Part shown: piece by piece, positions 8,781-17,649 of the stretch | How the letters are laid out: every line of letters begins with the position of its first letter | How positions within the stretch are numbered: position 1 is the stretch's first letter | Assembly (NCBI RefSeq): GCF_011022235.1 | Contig: NZ_JAAIYP010000037.1 | Coordinates: 62,001-126,000 of the forward strand | DNA from: Magnetospirillum aberrantis SpK | GTDB taxonomy: Bacteria; Pseudomonadota; Alphaproteobacteria; Rhodospirillales; Magnetospirillaceae | Direction: 5' to 3' | Length of the DNA stretch: 64,000 nt | The notes under the pieces: generated by a model | What the model saw: the letters and a program-made list of their open reading frames with translations, nothing else | What the model was told of the DNA's origin: nothing | The model's database searches: none | Position numbers and translations under genes: made by a program

Positions 8781-8901
8781 GCGAACAACGTGAGAACGTT
8801 AGGGCGTTGTTAAACTCCGTGAAAGTCTAACGTTAAACTTTGTCGTTCCTGGCGTGTTCCGTGCGGCTCGTCATTTCGTGGTACTCGCCGCCACGCATCG
8901 T

Positions 8902-10584
8902 TCAGCCGATGCGCCCCAAAGCCCCGCCGCCGGCACCGGGGGGCGGTGGCGGCGCGCCGATGTTGGCGACCGCCTTCATCATCTTTTCCACCTCTTCCTG
9001 GGCCTTGTTCGCCGTTTCGACGATGGGGGCGAAGCCGGTTTCGGTCGCCACCCGTTCCAAGAGCGCGCGGACATGCACCAGTTCGGTCAACGCCCGTTCC
9101 TTGTTGGCGGGCAGCAACGGTGCGATCTGTTTCTTGATCCGCATGGGGATACGGCGCAGCAATCCCATGCGGCGGTTGGACAGCACCTTGAAGTTCATCA
9201 CCCCGGCCAGGATGTCGGCGTGGTAGCCGGGGTGCAGCGCCTCGAACAGATATTCGATCAACTCGATCTCGCCGAACTCCAGGATCAGGAAGGTGCGTTG
9301 GGTTTTCTGCCAATCGGCGATGAAGGTGCCCACGTCGGCCAGCCGTTGCGCCAGTTCCGCCTCGAACTCGCTGGGCGACAGCATGCGCCACGCCTTGGCC
9401 ATGGACATGGGCAGCTTGCCGGGCAGGCCGAACTGACGCGACAGGGCCTGGGCCACGGCCAACAGGGCGCGGCTGGAACTGTCGGCGGTGTGTTTGGGCC
9501 AGCACGTGTAAAGCGCGTCCAGCGCAGCGAAATCGTTGGACGGCGGCGGGTCGGCCAACAGGCGCGCCAGGGCGTCCAAATCGTCGGGAAGCGTGGCGTC
9601 GCCCTTGATGGTCGGTGGGGTTCCGGGCGCGGCGTGGGCGGCGATGACGGCGTCGACCAGGGCGATCCACTGGGCGGTATCCAGGGGAGAGGCCGGTGCG
9701 GTGTCCTGGACTTGCTCCGGTTCCGTCGTTTCCGTCGTTTCCGCCGGTTCCTGGGGAGGTGGAGGTTCGGCTTGCGGTGCTGGGGTTTCCGGTTCCGGCG
9801 CCAAGAAATCGTCAGTCAAGATCAGTTCGTCGCCGGCTCCGACAACTTCCGCCTCGCTGCGATCCTGGGCCTCGGCCAAGGCTTGCAGCGCCGACGCGAC
9901 GGTTGCCAGCGCCGCCAAGGTTTCGTCGACGTCTTCTTTCGGCACGAGCTCCGGTTCCGGTTCTGGCTCCGGGACGAGGAAATCGTCGGTCAGTACAAAC
10001 TCGTCGTCCGACTCTGTTGCTTCTTCCTCCACGGCTTCAGGCGCGGTGTCGGCGATTTGGAAGTCTTCGGTCAGGACCAGTTCGTCGTCCTCGCCAAGGT
10101 CCCTGCTTTCCTCCACCGGCTCAAAAGGGGCTGGCTGGGGGGGAGGATTGTCTTCGGCCTCGGTCATGTGCCGCAAGGCTTCGACAATGGAAGACAACGC
10201 CATGGTGGTGGGGTCGGCGTCGGCGGCCAGTGGGGAGGCCTCGGGATCGGGTTCCGGCTCCGGCTCCGGCTCCGGCTCCGGTTGTGGAGCAGGCGCTGAC
10301 GGAGGCTCGGGTTCGGCCGCCGGCCAGCCGTTGGCAGGCCGTTCGTCGGGCACGGCGACTTCGGTCAGCAAAAGAGCCGGCTCAAGGTCCGGGCCGTTGT
10401 CGGTCGGTGCCGGCTCCAGCCCGGACAGCAGGTCTTCCAGGCTGTAAGGGGCGCCATCCTTGGCGAACGCCGCCGGGACGTCCTCTTGCAAGGCATGGTC
10501 CAGCATGTCGGCAAGCTCGTCCGCCGACGTTCCGATAAGGTCTGCCGTTCCATGGGGGGAGCGAGGGCCGGGCGGTGTCGTCAT
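8902..10584 (-). CDS. Acidic Pro/Glu-rich protein with repeated LTDDF motifs, unknown function
   Basis: I do not recognise this 560-residue protein. Residues 1-300 are strongly acidic and proline-rich. They include an EP dipeptide run (101-112) and three copies of a nine-residue motif: DELVLTEDF (167-175), DEFVLTDDF (194-202) and DELILTDDF (252-260). The latter two are followed by Pro-Glu linkers. Residues about 320-560 look globular and helical, with an Arg/Lys-rich stretch (RRMGLLRRIPMRIKKQ), an amphipathic helix near the end, and a PPPPP-GAGGG tail. There is no signal peptide or membrane segment. The start is the ATG 67 bases after ksgA; the frame is open further upstream into ksgA but that part is not credible. 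The repeated short motif suggests docking sites for a partner on a disordered arm. Confidence 0.75.
   Translation of the reverse strand: MTTPPGPRSPHGTADLIGTSADELADMLDHALQEDVPAAFAKDGAPYSLEDLLSGLEPAPTDNGPDLEPALLLTEVAVPDERPANGWPAAEPEPPSAPAPQPEPEPEPEPEPDPEASPLAADADPTTMALSSIVEALRHMTEAEDNPPPQPAPFEPVEESRDLGEDDELVLTEDFQIADTAPEAVEEEATESDDEFVLTDDFLVPEPEPEPELVPKEDVDETLAALATVASALQALAEAQDRSEAEVVGAGDELILTDDFLAPEPETPAPQAEPPPPQEPAETTETTEPEQVQDTAPASPLDTAQWIALVDAVIAAHAAPGTPPTIKGDATLPDDLDALARLLADPPPSNDFAALDALYTCWPKHTADSSSRALLAVAQALSRQFGLPGKLPMSMAKAWRMLSPSEFEAELAQRLADVGTFIADWQKTQRTFLILEFGEIELIEYLFEALHPGYHADILAGVMNFKVLSNRRMGLLRRIPMRIKKQIAPLLPANKERALTELVHVRALLERVATETGFAPIVETANKAQEEVEKMMKAVANIGAPPPPPGAGGGALGRIG
10249..10281. 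repeat. In-frame CGGCTC hexanucleotide repeat
   Basis: Four uninterrupted CGGCTC units (10255-10278) with degenerate flanking units encode the Glu-Pro run of the acidic protein. Each unit is two codons, so slippage would change length but keep the frame. Confidence 0.85.
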
Positions 10585-10651
10585 GGCGTCAGCATAGCCG
10601 AGCCCTACGCCAGCGACCATGGAAGAATGGCGGAAATCATGGCGACAGCGC

Positions 10652-11482
10652 TTAGGGAAGGTGGTTGGCGTCGACCGCCCGGGCCAGGGCGCAGAACGCT
10701 TCCACCGGCAATTCCTCGGCACGGGCGGTGGGCGGGATGCCGGCGGCGGCGATCAACGTCTCGGCGTCGCCCAGTGCCTTCAGGCTGGAGCGCAACATCT
10801 TGCGGCGCTGGCCAAAGGCGGCGGCGGTCACCCGCTCCATGGTCTCGAAGCGGGCGGGGGCCAGGGGGGTGGCACGCGGCACCAGTTTGACCACCGTGGA
10901 CATCACCGCGGGCGGTGGGGTGAAGGCGCGCTTGTCCACATTGAACAATGGGTGCACCTGGCACAGCCATTGGGTGATCACCGATAGGCGGCCGTAATGG
11001 GGGCTGCGCGGTTCGGCGGCCAGACGGTCGACCACCTCTTTCTGGAACATCAAGGTCATGCTTTCGAAGGCAGTGGCCTGACGCAGCCATTGCAGCAACA
11101 GGACCGTCGAGATGTTATAGGGCAGGTTGGCGACGATGCGGCGCGGCGCGGTTCCCAAGGTGGCGCAGTCCACCTCGAGGGCGTCGGCGGCGATGATGGT
11201 CAGGCGGCCGGGATAGGCGGCGGCGATTTCGTTCTGGATGGCGATGGCGCGGTCGTCGCGTTCTACGGCGATGACCTGGGCGGCGCCGGCATCCAGCAAC
11301 GCCCGTGTCAGGCCGCCGGGACCGGGGCCGATCTCGATGCAGGTTCCGGTTTCCAGCTTGCCGGCCCCGCGCGCGATGCGGCCCGTAAGGTTCAGGTCGA
11401 ACAGGAAGTGTTGCCCTAGCGACTTGCGCGCCGCCAACCCGTGGGCAGCGATGACGTCGCGCAACGGCGGAAGCGGGCTCAC
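10652..11482 (-). CDS. ksgA: 16S rRNA (adenine1518/1519-N6) dimethyltransferase
   Basis: This 276-residue SAM-dependent enzyme dimethylates two adjacent adenines in helix 45 of 16S rRNA late in 30S assembly. Seen motifs are LGQHFLFD at the N-terminus, the SAM-binding [10 protein letters not shown], and the catalytic NLPYNIS. The start is a GTG whose last two bases form the TGA stop of pdxA (GTGA overlap), indicating translational coupling. The N-terminus [23 protein letters not shown] fits the family, and longer frames do not. It is part of the lptF-lptD-surA-pdxA-ksgA operon, an order widely conserved in proteobacteria. Confidence 0.96.
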   Translation of the reverse strand: MSPLPPLRDVIAAHGLAARKSLGQHFLFDLNLTGRIARGAGKLETGTCIEIGPGPGGLTRALLDAGAAQVIAVERDDRAIAIQNEIAAAYPGRLTIIAADALEVDCATLGTAPRRIVANLPYNISTVLLLQWLRQATAFESMTLMFQKEVVDRLAAEPRSPHYGRLSVITQWLCQVHPLFNVDKRAFTPPPAVMSTVVKLVPRATPLAPARFETMERVTAAAFGQRRKMLRSSLKALGDAETLIAAAGIPPTARAEELPVEAFCALARAVDANHLP

Positions 11483-12501
11483 GGCGCGTGTCCTTGTCGG
11501 TTGGCGGCGATGGTGGCGGCCAGACGCAGCGCTTCCATCAGGCTGGTCTCGTTGGCTTGGCCGGTGCCGGCGATGGCGAAGGCGGTGCCGTGGTCGGGCG
11601 AGGTGCGCACGATGGGCAAGCCCAAGGTGACATTGACACCTTCGTCGAAACCAAGGGTCTTCAACGGGATCAGGGCTTGGTCGTGGTACATGCACAAGGC
11701 GGCGTCATAGCCGGCCCGCGCCGCCGCGTGGAACATGGTGTCGGGTGGCAACGGCCCGGTGGCGTCCACTCCTGCCGCCCGCAATTCAGCCACTGCCGGG
11801 GCGATGATGTCGATTTCCTCGCGTCCCATGGCGCCGTCCTCGCCGGCATGGGGGTTGAGGCCGGCCACGGCCAGACGTGGGTTGGCGATGGCGAAATCGC
11901 GCCTCAGCGCTTCGTCGGTGGCCAGACCGGCGGCGACGATGGCGTCGCTGGTCAGGGTGCGGATCGCCTCGGCCAAGCCGACGTGAATGGTTACCGGCAC
12001 CACACGCAAGGTGCGGCATGCCAGCATCATCACCTCGTCGCCCTGGCATTCGACCAGATGGGCCAGGAACTCGGTGTGTCCGGGGAAATGAAAGCCGCCT
12101 TGGTACATCACCCCCTTGTGGATGGGGTTGGTGACCATCGCCGACGCCTGGCCATCCTGGGCAAGCTCGACCGCGCGGGCGATCGAGGCGCGGATGGATG
12201 CCGCGTTGGCGATGGCCGGCCGGCCGGGCTCGACGCTTTCGGCCAGGGGCTGCGTCAACACCGGCAGCGCCCGATCAAAGACGGCCGTGGCGTCGGCGGC
12301 CGAATCGACGGCGACCACCGGCACATCCCATCCCAGGCGCCGGGCCAGGGCTTGCAGCCGAGACGGGTCGTCGATGGCGAAGAAGGCCGGCAGGTTTTCG
12401 GACCGGCGCAACCACGCCTTGAGGGTGATTTCGCCGCCGATGCCGGCGGGTTCGCCCATGGTTACCGCCACCGGCGGCGGCAGGTTCCCTTTCAGAGGCA
12501 C
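11479..12501 (-). CDS. pdxA: 4-hydroxythreonine-4-phosphate dehydrogenase
   Basis: This NAD-dependent, metal-requiring enzyme of the DXP-dependent pyridoxal-phosphate pathway has about 340 residues here. Motifs are [12 protein letters not shown] (usually GDPAGIGPEI), the metal-binding His regions ([21 protein letters not shown]) and [12 protein letters not shown] prefer the GTG four bases after the surA stop. Another GTG at 12534 would overlap surA by 29 bases and add an unneeded 11-residue tail. The gene is coupled downstream to ksgA. Confidence 0.93.
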   Translation of the reverse strand: MPLKGNLPPPVAVTMGEPAGIGGEITLKAWLRRSENLPAFFAIDDPSRLQALARRLGWDVPVVAVDSAADATAVFDRALPVLTQPLAESVEPGRPAIANAASIRASIARAVELAQDGQASAMVTNPIHKGVMYQGGFHFPGHTEFLAHLVECQGDEVMMLACRTLRVVPVTIHVGLAEAIRTLTSDAIVAAGLATDEALRRDFAIANPRLAVAGLNPHAGEDGAMGREEIDIIAPAVAELRAAGVDATGPLPPDTMFHAAARAGYDAALCMYHDQALIPLKTLGFDEGVNVTLGLPIVRTSPDHGTAFAIAGTGQANETSLMEALRLAATIAANRQGHAP

Positions 12502-12505
12502 TCGT

Positions 12506-13762
12506 TCAGCCCCGGATGTCGACGAAGGCGGCACGACGCAGATTGCGCAGGTAACGCCGGGACAGCATGTCCATGCGTTCGTCCTCGAGACGGCGGCGAA
12601 TCTGATCGGGGGTCGGCTCGGCGAAGGTCAGCGATTCGACCCGGTTGCACACCATCAGCACCATGATGCCGTCTCCGGCGTCCATCGGCGGGCCGACCCG
12701 GTTGGCCGGCAAGGCCGCAACCACGTTGCGCATGGCGCCATCCAGTTCCCCGACCCGCTTGGTTCCCAGCGATTCGGCGTTGGCGCCAACCTTGCGGCCA
12801 ATGGCTTCCAGGTCGGCGCAGGATTTGGCCGATGCGGTCAGTTGGGCGGCACGTCCCATCAATTGCTGCTTGGGCGGGCCATCCTTGGGAACCGGCAGGA
12901 TGATGCGGCTCAGGGTCACCTGAGCGTCTTCCGGGTTGGCGACTTGGCCGGCGAGCCGCTGGTCCAGCAACTTGAGGATGGTGTAGCCCGAAGCGGTACG
13001 GAGCAGCGGCGAGACCTGTCCCTTGGACAATTGCGAGACCGGACCGGCGACATCTTCATCCAGGGCCGCCTGGGCCAGCCAGCCCATGGTGCCGTTGTTC
13101 GCGGCGCTCGGCGCGCGAGAGAACTGGCGGGCCAGCGCGGCGAAGGGGGCGCCGGAATGCAATTGTTCCAACAGGCGTTCGCCGGTCTGGCGGGCGTCGT
13201 CTTCCTGGGCCGGGGTGTCGATGGGCAGCACGATCTCGGCCAACAGGTATTCCGGCTGACCGTGCCGTTCCCGCAGGATTTCCAGGCGGTCGTTGATCTC
13301 TTCCTCGCCGACGCGCACCTGGGGCTGCAAGACGCGGGCGGTGACCCGCATCCAGGTCAGGTCGGCACGAATTTGGTCGCGTGCCAGTTCCGGGTCGACG
13401 CCGGCCCGGGTCAAGCCGCCCAACAGGCCGCCACGCGGCAGATGGTTCTGTTGTTCCAAGATGGCGATGCCGTTGTCCACTTCGGCCGGGGTGAGCGAAA
13501 TTTTCACCCGCGTGGCTTCCTGCATTTGCAGCTTTTCGTCGATCAGCTTGCGCAACACCTGGGGCGCGACCCGGCGACGGTTTTCCATGCTGTCGGGAAT
13601 GCCCGAGAACACCAGGGCCATGAGCGAACGGTTGCTGAGCTCGCGCATGGAAATGATGTCGTCGTTGACCACGGCCGCGATGCGGTCGGTTTCCTGCGCC
13701 GTGGCCGATTGCACGGCAAGGGTCAACAGAAGGCAGGCGCTGGCGGCGACACGTGCGAACAT
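12506..13762 (-). CDS. surA: Periplasmic chaperone / peptidyl-prolyl isomerase SurA
   Basis: SurA escorts unfolded outer-membrane proteins, including LptD, through the periplasm. The 418-residue product starts with a clear signal peptide (MFARVAASACLLLTLAVQSATA, cut near Ala22). A SurA N-domain follows (IAAVVNDDIISMRELSNR; RRRVAPQVLRKLIDEKLQMQEA). A parvulin domain is at about 165-275 (YLLAEIVLP through FAALARQFSRAPSA, NNGTMGWL, SGYTILKLLD). A second, more degenerate parvulin-like region lies at about 290-390. The start is the ATG behind AAGGAA. It sits between lptD and pdxA, the standard position. Confidence 0.95.
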   Translation of the reverse strand: MFARVAASACLLLTLAVQSATAQETDRIAAVVNDDIISMRELSNRSLMALVFSGIPDSMENRRRVAPQVLRKLIDEKLQMQEATRVKISLTPAEVDNGIAILEQQNHLPRGGLLGGLTRAGVDPELARDQIRADLTWMRVTARVLQPQVRVGEEEINDRLEILRERHGQPEYLLAEIVLPIDTPAQEDDARQTGERLLEQLHSGAPFAALARQFSRAPSAANNGTMGWLAQAALDEDVAGPVSQLSKGQVSPLLRTASGYTILKLLDQRLAGQVANPEDAQVTLSRIILPVPKDGPPKQQLMGRAAQLTASAKSCADLEAIGRKVGANAESLGTKRVGELDGAMRNVVAALPANRVGPPMDAGDGIMVLMVCNRVESLTFAEPTPDQIRRRLEDERMDMLSRRYLRNLRRAAFVDIRG

Positions 13763-13775
13763 GCGGGTTCCTTCG

Positions 13776-16451
13776 CTAGAACACATTGAAGGGGACACTG
13801 CCCAAAGTCTTGAAGACCACGTTGAAGGTCACGGCGTAGCCGGCAAGATAGTCGCGATCATAGGTGTAGGTGCGCTGAAGGTCCGACACGAACGCGAAGC
13901 ATTCGTCGTCGTAGGTGACCCGCAGGTTCCAGTCCGTGGGGCCGCCATTGTCGGTGAGGTCGTAGCTGACGCCGCCACGCATGCTCCAATAACGGCTGAG
14001 GGCGGAACTGACGGACCAGGTCGCTGAGTGGCGGCGGACGAAAGACAGGTCCGGCTGGTCGTTGCGGTCCATCATGATGTAGCTGATGTCGGTCCGCAGG
14101 ACCGGGCTGCCGACGCTCAGGGTGTTCTCGTTGCGGCGGATGTCCCCGCTCTTGCGGTCCAGACGCATGCGGTTCAGCAACGCCAGGTTGGGCGACGGAG
14201 ACACGTCCAGCCGCGCCACGTAGTCGGACAAGGTCCCGTTCATGCCGCTATCCTCGGCGAAGACGCTGTCCTTGCGGGCTCGCCACCCTTGGGCGATGGC
14301 GGCGGTGATCCAGGAACTGCTGCCGGGATAGGCGTGCCAACGCAGGCCGTAGGCGCCGCGCACTCCGCTCTCGACCCGGTCCAGGCCGGGCAGGCGGTTG
14401 GCGCGGAAGATGTTGGTTTCGTCCAACTCGAAGCCGATGGAATCCTCGTTGGGAATCTTGGCCGGATTTCCTCCGTTGGGGCTGGCGGCAACCATGGCCA
14501 TGGGCTCGATGACCTGCGGCATGGTGGCCGAGGGGCGGGCGAACGGCATGCGCCAGTTGGCCGAGATTTGCGGGATCGCGCGCCCGGCATTGGCGCTGCC
14601 GACGTTGGTGACCTGGTCGGAATGGTAGGCGTCGCCGCGCAGGCTGGCGTTCAAGGTGGTGATGTCGCCGAAACTGCCCATGTAGGGGCGCTGCCAGCCG
14701 ACCCGGTTGGACAGTCGGGTCGAATTGGTTCCCTCGCTGCGGCCATAGGCCAACATGTCGGCATCGAAGGTGTAATAGCCACCCTTGGAATCGGGCACCG
14801 TCATGCGTGACGTGGTGATGTGCGGCAGCACGATGGGCGACTCTCCCTGGTCGTCCTGATCCCGCAATCCCTGATAGGCGAAGGCTTCGGCCATGGTGTA
14901 GTTGCGCCGCCCGAACCCTTCCACATAGGGGCGCGTGGTCAACCATGGCCGCTCGTTTTGCATGCGGTAGGAATAGATCGTGGTGTAGGTGTCGTCGCTG
15001 GAGCGTTCCAGCAGGTAGCCGGCGCGCCAGGAATGGTCCAGTTCGAAACGGGCGCGCGAATCGACGTGCCCGCGCAGGTCGCCGCTGTATTTGTCGGCGG
15101 TCAGGCTGGCGACGGTGCGTTCTTCACCTTGCCTGCCGCGCCAGCGGTGTTCGCCGGCCAGGACCAGATGACGCAGCACGTTGTCGGAATCCCCGAACTC
15201 GTCGGCCTTTTTGGTGCTGGATGACGGGAACAGGAAGCGCGGGGCGAAGGTGATGTCCTGGTTATCCTTGATCGCCCAGAAATAAGGCACGGTCACGTTG
15301 GTGCCGATGTTGGACGACTGGCCCATGGTGGGAGGCAGGAAGCCGCTCTTGCGCTTCACCGAGGGATCGGGATGGGACAGGTAGGGGGCGTAGAACACCG
15401 GAACCCCCGCCATCTCCATCCACAGGTCGCGGTATTCGATGTTCTGTTCGGCCTGGTTGTGGGTGATGCGCTTGGCCTTGACCTGCCACAGCGGTTCGCG
15501 GTCGGGCTTGCCGCGGCACGGTTCGCACGCGGTGTAGACGCCGTCCTCGAAATCGGTGCGGTCTCCCGCTACTCGGCGGCCGGTGGTCGCTCCCAGGCTG
15601 GAGCGGTCGGCGAGCACGGCGCGGATCTGGTTGGCGACGCCTTCCTTGAGGTCGCCCGTCAGCTCGAAATAATTGGCGTGCAGGGTCTCGCCATTGGGTT
15701 CGGCCAGGATGACGTTGCCCGAGGCGCTGATGATGTCCTGCTTGAGGTTGTAGCTGATCTGGTCGGCGATCAGCGTCCGGTTGACCTGGGTGACCTCGAC
15801 CCGGCCACGGGCGGTGACGATGCCCAGTTCACGGTCGTGGGTGATCTGGTCGGCGGTCAACTGCACCGGCTGGTCCTGGTCTTCCGTGCTGTCCGCGGAA
15901 GGCGCCCCCATGACGGCGTCGAGAAGCGACGGCGCGGCCGAAGCCGGCTTGGCGGCCGTGGGGATGGGGGCTGGAGCGGTCGCGACGGCGCGGGAAGGCA
16001 CCGTTGCCGGGGCGTCGGAGCCCCAGGCGTCACCCCATCCGCCGATTTCGGCCGGTGACGGCCCACTCGGCATGGACGGCATGGGGGTGGTCGGCGCGGT
16101 GACGACCGGGGAAGCCGTGGGCACGACAGCGCGCGGACGTTCCGGGACCGCCGCCGGTACGGCGTCCGTGCCCCAGGCGTCGCCCCATCCGCCGATCTCG
16201 GCGGCGGCCGGTCCCTTGGGCATGGGTGTCATGGTCGCGCCCGCCGCCGGCACCGGAGAGACCGTCGGAACGACGGCACGCGGGCGGGATGGGGCGGGGG
16301 CGGGAAGCGCCGCGCCGTCGTCGCCCCAGGCTTGCCCCCACGAACCCACATCGGACGACGCCGCCAGCGCGGACGAGCCGTGGGCGGTGAGGGCGCCGAT
16401 CAGGGCGCTGCCGGCGATTCCGGCGAACAAGAACAAACGACGGGCGCGCAA
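13776..16451 (-). CDS. lptD: LPS-assembly outer-membrane protein LptD with an N-terminal repeat insert
   Basis: LptD is the outer-membrane barrel that inserts LPS into the outer leaflet. The 891-residue product has a signal peptide, then an unusual repeat region (about 36-165), then the OstA/LptA-like jellyroll (QLTADQITHDRELGIVTARGRVEV) and the large C-terminal barrel ending in a Phe (SVPFNVF). The start is assigned to a TTG: no ATG fits, a perfect GGAGG (plus coordinates 16461-16465) lies 9 bases upstream, and the peptide from there (MRARRLFLFAGIAGSALIGA) is a good signal sequence. A CTG just before it is a possible alternative. The two cysteines in TACEPCRG, plus a late Cys in YDDECFAF, could form the disulfides typical of LptD. 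It lies 19 bases after the lptF stop. Confidence 0.93.
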   Translation of the reverse strand: MRARRLFLFAGIAGSALIGALTAHGSSALAASSDVGSWGQAWGDDGAALPAPAPSRPRAVVPTVSPVPAAGATMTPMPKGPAAAEIGGWGDAWGTDAVPAAVPERPRAVVPTASPVVTAPTTPMPSMPSGPSPAEIGGWGDAWGSDAPATVPSRAVATAPAPIPTAAKPASAAPSLLDAVMGAPSADSTEDQDQPVQLTADQITHDRELGIVTARGRVEVTQVNRTLIADQISYNLKQDIISASGNVILAEPNGETLHANYFELTGDLKEGVANQIRAVLADRSSLGATTGRRVAGDRTDFEDGVYTACEPCRGKPDREPLWQVKAKRITHNQAEQNIEYRDLWMEMAGVPVFYAPYLSHPDPSVKRKSGFLPPTMGQSSNIGTNVTVPYFWAIKDNQDITFAPRFLFPSSSTKKADEFGDSDNVLRHLVLAGEHRWRGRQGEERTVASLTADKYSGDLRGHVDSRARFELDHSWRAGYLLERSSDDTYTTIYSYRMQNERPWLTTRPYVEGFGRRNYTMAEAFAYQGLRDQDDQGESPIVLPHITTSRMTVPDSKGGYYTFDADMLAYGRSEGTNSTRLSNRVGWQRPYMGSFGDITTLNASLRGDAYHSDQVTNVGSANAGRAIPQISANWRMPFARPSATMPQVIEPMAMVAASPNGGNPAKIPNEDSIGFELDETNIFRANRLPGLDRVESGVRGAYGLRWHAYPGSSSWITAAIAQGWRARKDSVFAEDSGMNGTLSDYVARLDVSPSPNLALLNRMRLDRKSGDIRRNENTLSVGSPVLRTDISYIMMDRNDQPDLSFVRRHSATWSVSSALSRYWSMRGGVSYDLTDNGGPTDWNLRVTYDDECFAFVSDLQRTYTYDRDYLAGYAVTFNVVFKTLGSVPFNVF
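16000..16350 (-). repeat. Tandem ~50-residue repeat inside lptD
   Basis: Three units begin with a Trp-rich block: GSWGQAWG (from residue 36), GGWGDAWG (87) and GGWGDAWG (137). The first two continue with RPRAVVPT-SPV and end in a Pro/Met-rich linker and AEI. The spacing is about 50 codons. The third unit is partial. This lies between the signal peptide and the conserved LptD N-domain. Confidence 0.85.
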
Positions 16452-16470
16452 CAGGCTTGACCTCCGGCGA

Positions 16471-17586
16471 TCAGGCGGGAACGGCACGTCGCCGTCGGCG
16501 CGACAGCCGCGGCGGCTTGAGCAGAATCCAGCAGCTCCCGGCAATGGGAGCCAACGCGACCATATACATGATCGGCACAAAGGCCAAGTTGGCGGTGGCC
16601 AAATTGTTGCTGCCCAGTGCCAGAGCCTGCATGACGACCATGGCGCCGACCGCTTTCAGGATGGTGACCATCTGGCCGCGACGGTCGAAACCGGCGGTCA
16701 ACAGCACCGCAAGCGCCACCGCCGCGAAGCCCAGGCCGTAAAGCGGCGAGGTGACGCGCTGATGCAACTCGACTTTCGAGCGGCGGTATTCCGATAGGCC
16801 CCAATCGCTTTCCCTGGCGTTCAACAATTCCCGCACGCTGCGTTCGCGCGCGTCGCGGTAACGTGTGTTGTCGCCGTTGGTGGCGGTGGCCAGATCCACC
16901 GTGTAGCTGTCGAAATACAATATGGACAATTGTCCGCCGCCACGGGGCAGTTGCTGGCGGTTGCCGTTTTCCATCAGCACACGGGGGCCGGTCGGGGTGT
17001 TCACCAACGAGCCGCGCTCGGCCATCAGCGTCACCGGCTTTTCCGGGTTGCGTTTGTCGTGCACCAAAAGTCCCAGCAACTCGCCGTTGGGAGAGCGCGA
17101 ACGGACGTAGATGGTCAGCCCCTGGCCGAATTTGTTGAAGGCGCCTTCCTGTAACAGGATGCTGGTCAGGTCGTTGCGGATGCCCCATTGCAATTCGCGA
17201 AAGGCGCCGACGCTGGCGGGAATGATCCACAAGGACAGCATCCAACCGACGACGGTGACGGCCGCCCCCAGGATCAGACCCGGCCGGGCCAGTGCCCAAT
17301 GGGACAGCCCGACGGCGCGCATCACCACCAGCTCGCGGTCGGTGTTCAGCTTGTTGTAGGTGAACAAGACCACCGCGAACAGCGAGATGGGCAGGATGAC
17401 CACCAGGAAGGTCGGCATCAGCAACAAGGTGAGGCCCATGAAGGTCAGGCTCGAGATGCCCTTGCTGACGATCATCTCGACGAAGCGCAAGGACTGGGTC
17501 AACCACAGCACGCACGCCAACGCGGCGGAGACGAAGACCATCCCCACCGTCAACTGGCGCAACACGTAGCGTGTAATCCCCGTCAT
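16471..17586 (-). CDS. lptF: LPS export ABC transporter permease LptF
   Basis: This 371-residue inner-membrane permease of the Lpt bridge works with LptB and normally LptG to extract LPS. It has the YjgP/YjgQ architecture: three N-terminal membrane helices (about 15-35, 48-75, 100-125), a periplasmic jellyroll-like domain (about 130-270), and three C-terminal helices (about 280-355). The motif LVVMRAVGLSHW is the LptB-coupling helix, and the N-terminus RYVLRQL is LptF-like. The next gene is lptD; no second permease is present where lptG usually lies. The ATG is only about ten bases after a perfect TATAAT. Confidence 0.93.
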   Translation of the reverse strand: MTGITRYVLRQLTVGMVFVSAALACVLWLTQSLRFVEMIVSKGISSLTFMGLTLLLMPTFLVVILPISLFAVVLFTYNKLNTDRELVVMRAVGLSHWALARPGLILGAAVTVVGWMLSLWIIPASVGAFRELQWGIRNDLTSILLQEGAFNKFGQGLTIYVRSRSPNGELLGLLVHDKRNPEKPVTLMAERGSLVNTPTGPRVLMENGNRQQLPRGGGQLSILYFDSYTVDLATATNGDNTRYRDARERSVRELLNARESDWGLSEYRRSKVELHQRVTSPLYGLGFAAVALAVLLTAGFDRRGQMVTILKAVGAMVVMQALALGSNNLATANLAFVPIMYMVALAPIAGSCWILLKPPRLSRRRRRAVPA

Positions 17587-17595
17587 GGCGGCGGG

Positions 17596-17624
17596 ATTAT
17601 AGACAGCCGTCGGGCGCCGACCAA
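17596..17624 (-). promoter_or_regulatory. Promoter of the lptF operon
   Basis: On the minus strand TTGGTC (17619-17624) and a perfect TATAAT (17596-17601) are separated by 17 bases. The expected start of transcription is about 17589, only two to four bases before the lptF ATG at 17586. The transcript would be almost leaderless, and no Shine-Dalgarno is present. Confidence 0.65.
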
Positions 17625-17643
17625 ACGGATTCGGCGCCCGACG
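17608..17643 (-). terminator. Hairpin after the acyl-CoA dehydrogenase gene
   Basis: CGTCGGGCGCCGA and its complement form a perfect 13-bp stem with a 10-base loop, 6 bases past the stop codon. No U-run follows on the minus strand. The hairpin overlaps the -35 element of the lptF promoter, so termination and lptF initiation share the same DNA. Confidence 0.7.
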
Positions 17644-17649
17644 CGCGGC

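Noticed and set aside
8781-8901. AACGTTAG/CTAACGTT inverted pair as an operator
   Set aside because: The arms are short, far apart and lie between converging ends where no promoter is evident.
10249-10281. Hexamer array as a CRISPR or other spaced repeat
   Set aside because: Units are contiguous without spacers and encode a Glu-Pro run.
12116-13789. A 557-codon plus-strand frame
   Set aside because: Antisense shadow of surA and pdxA.
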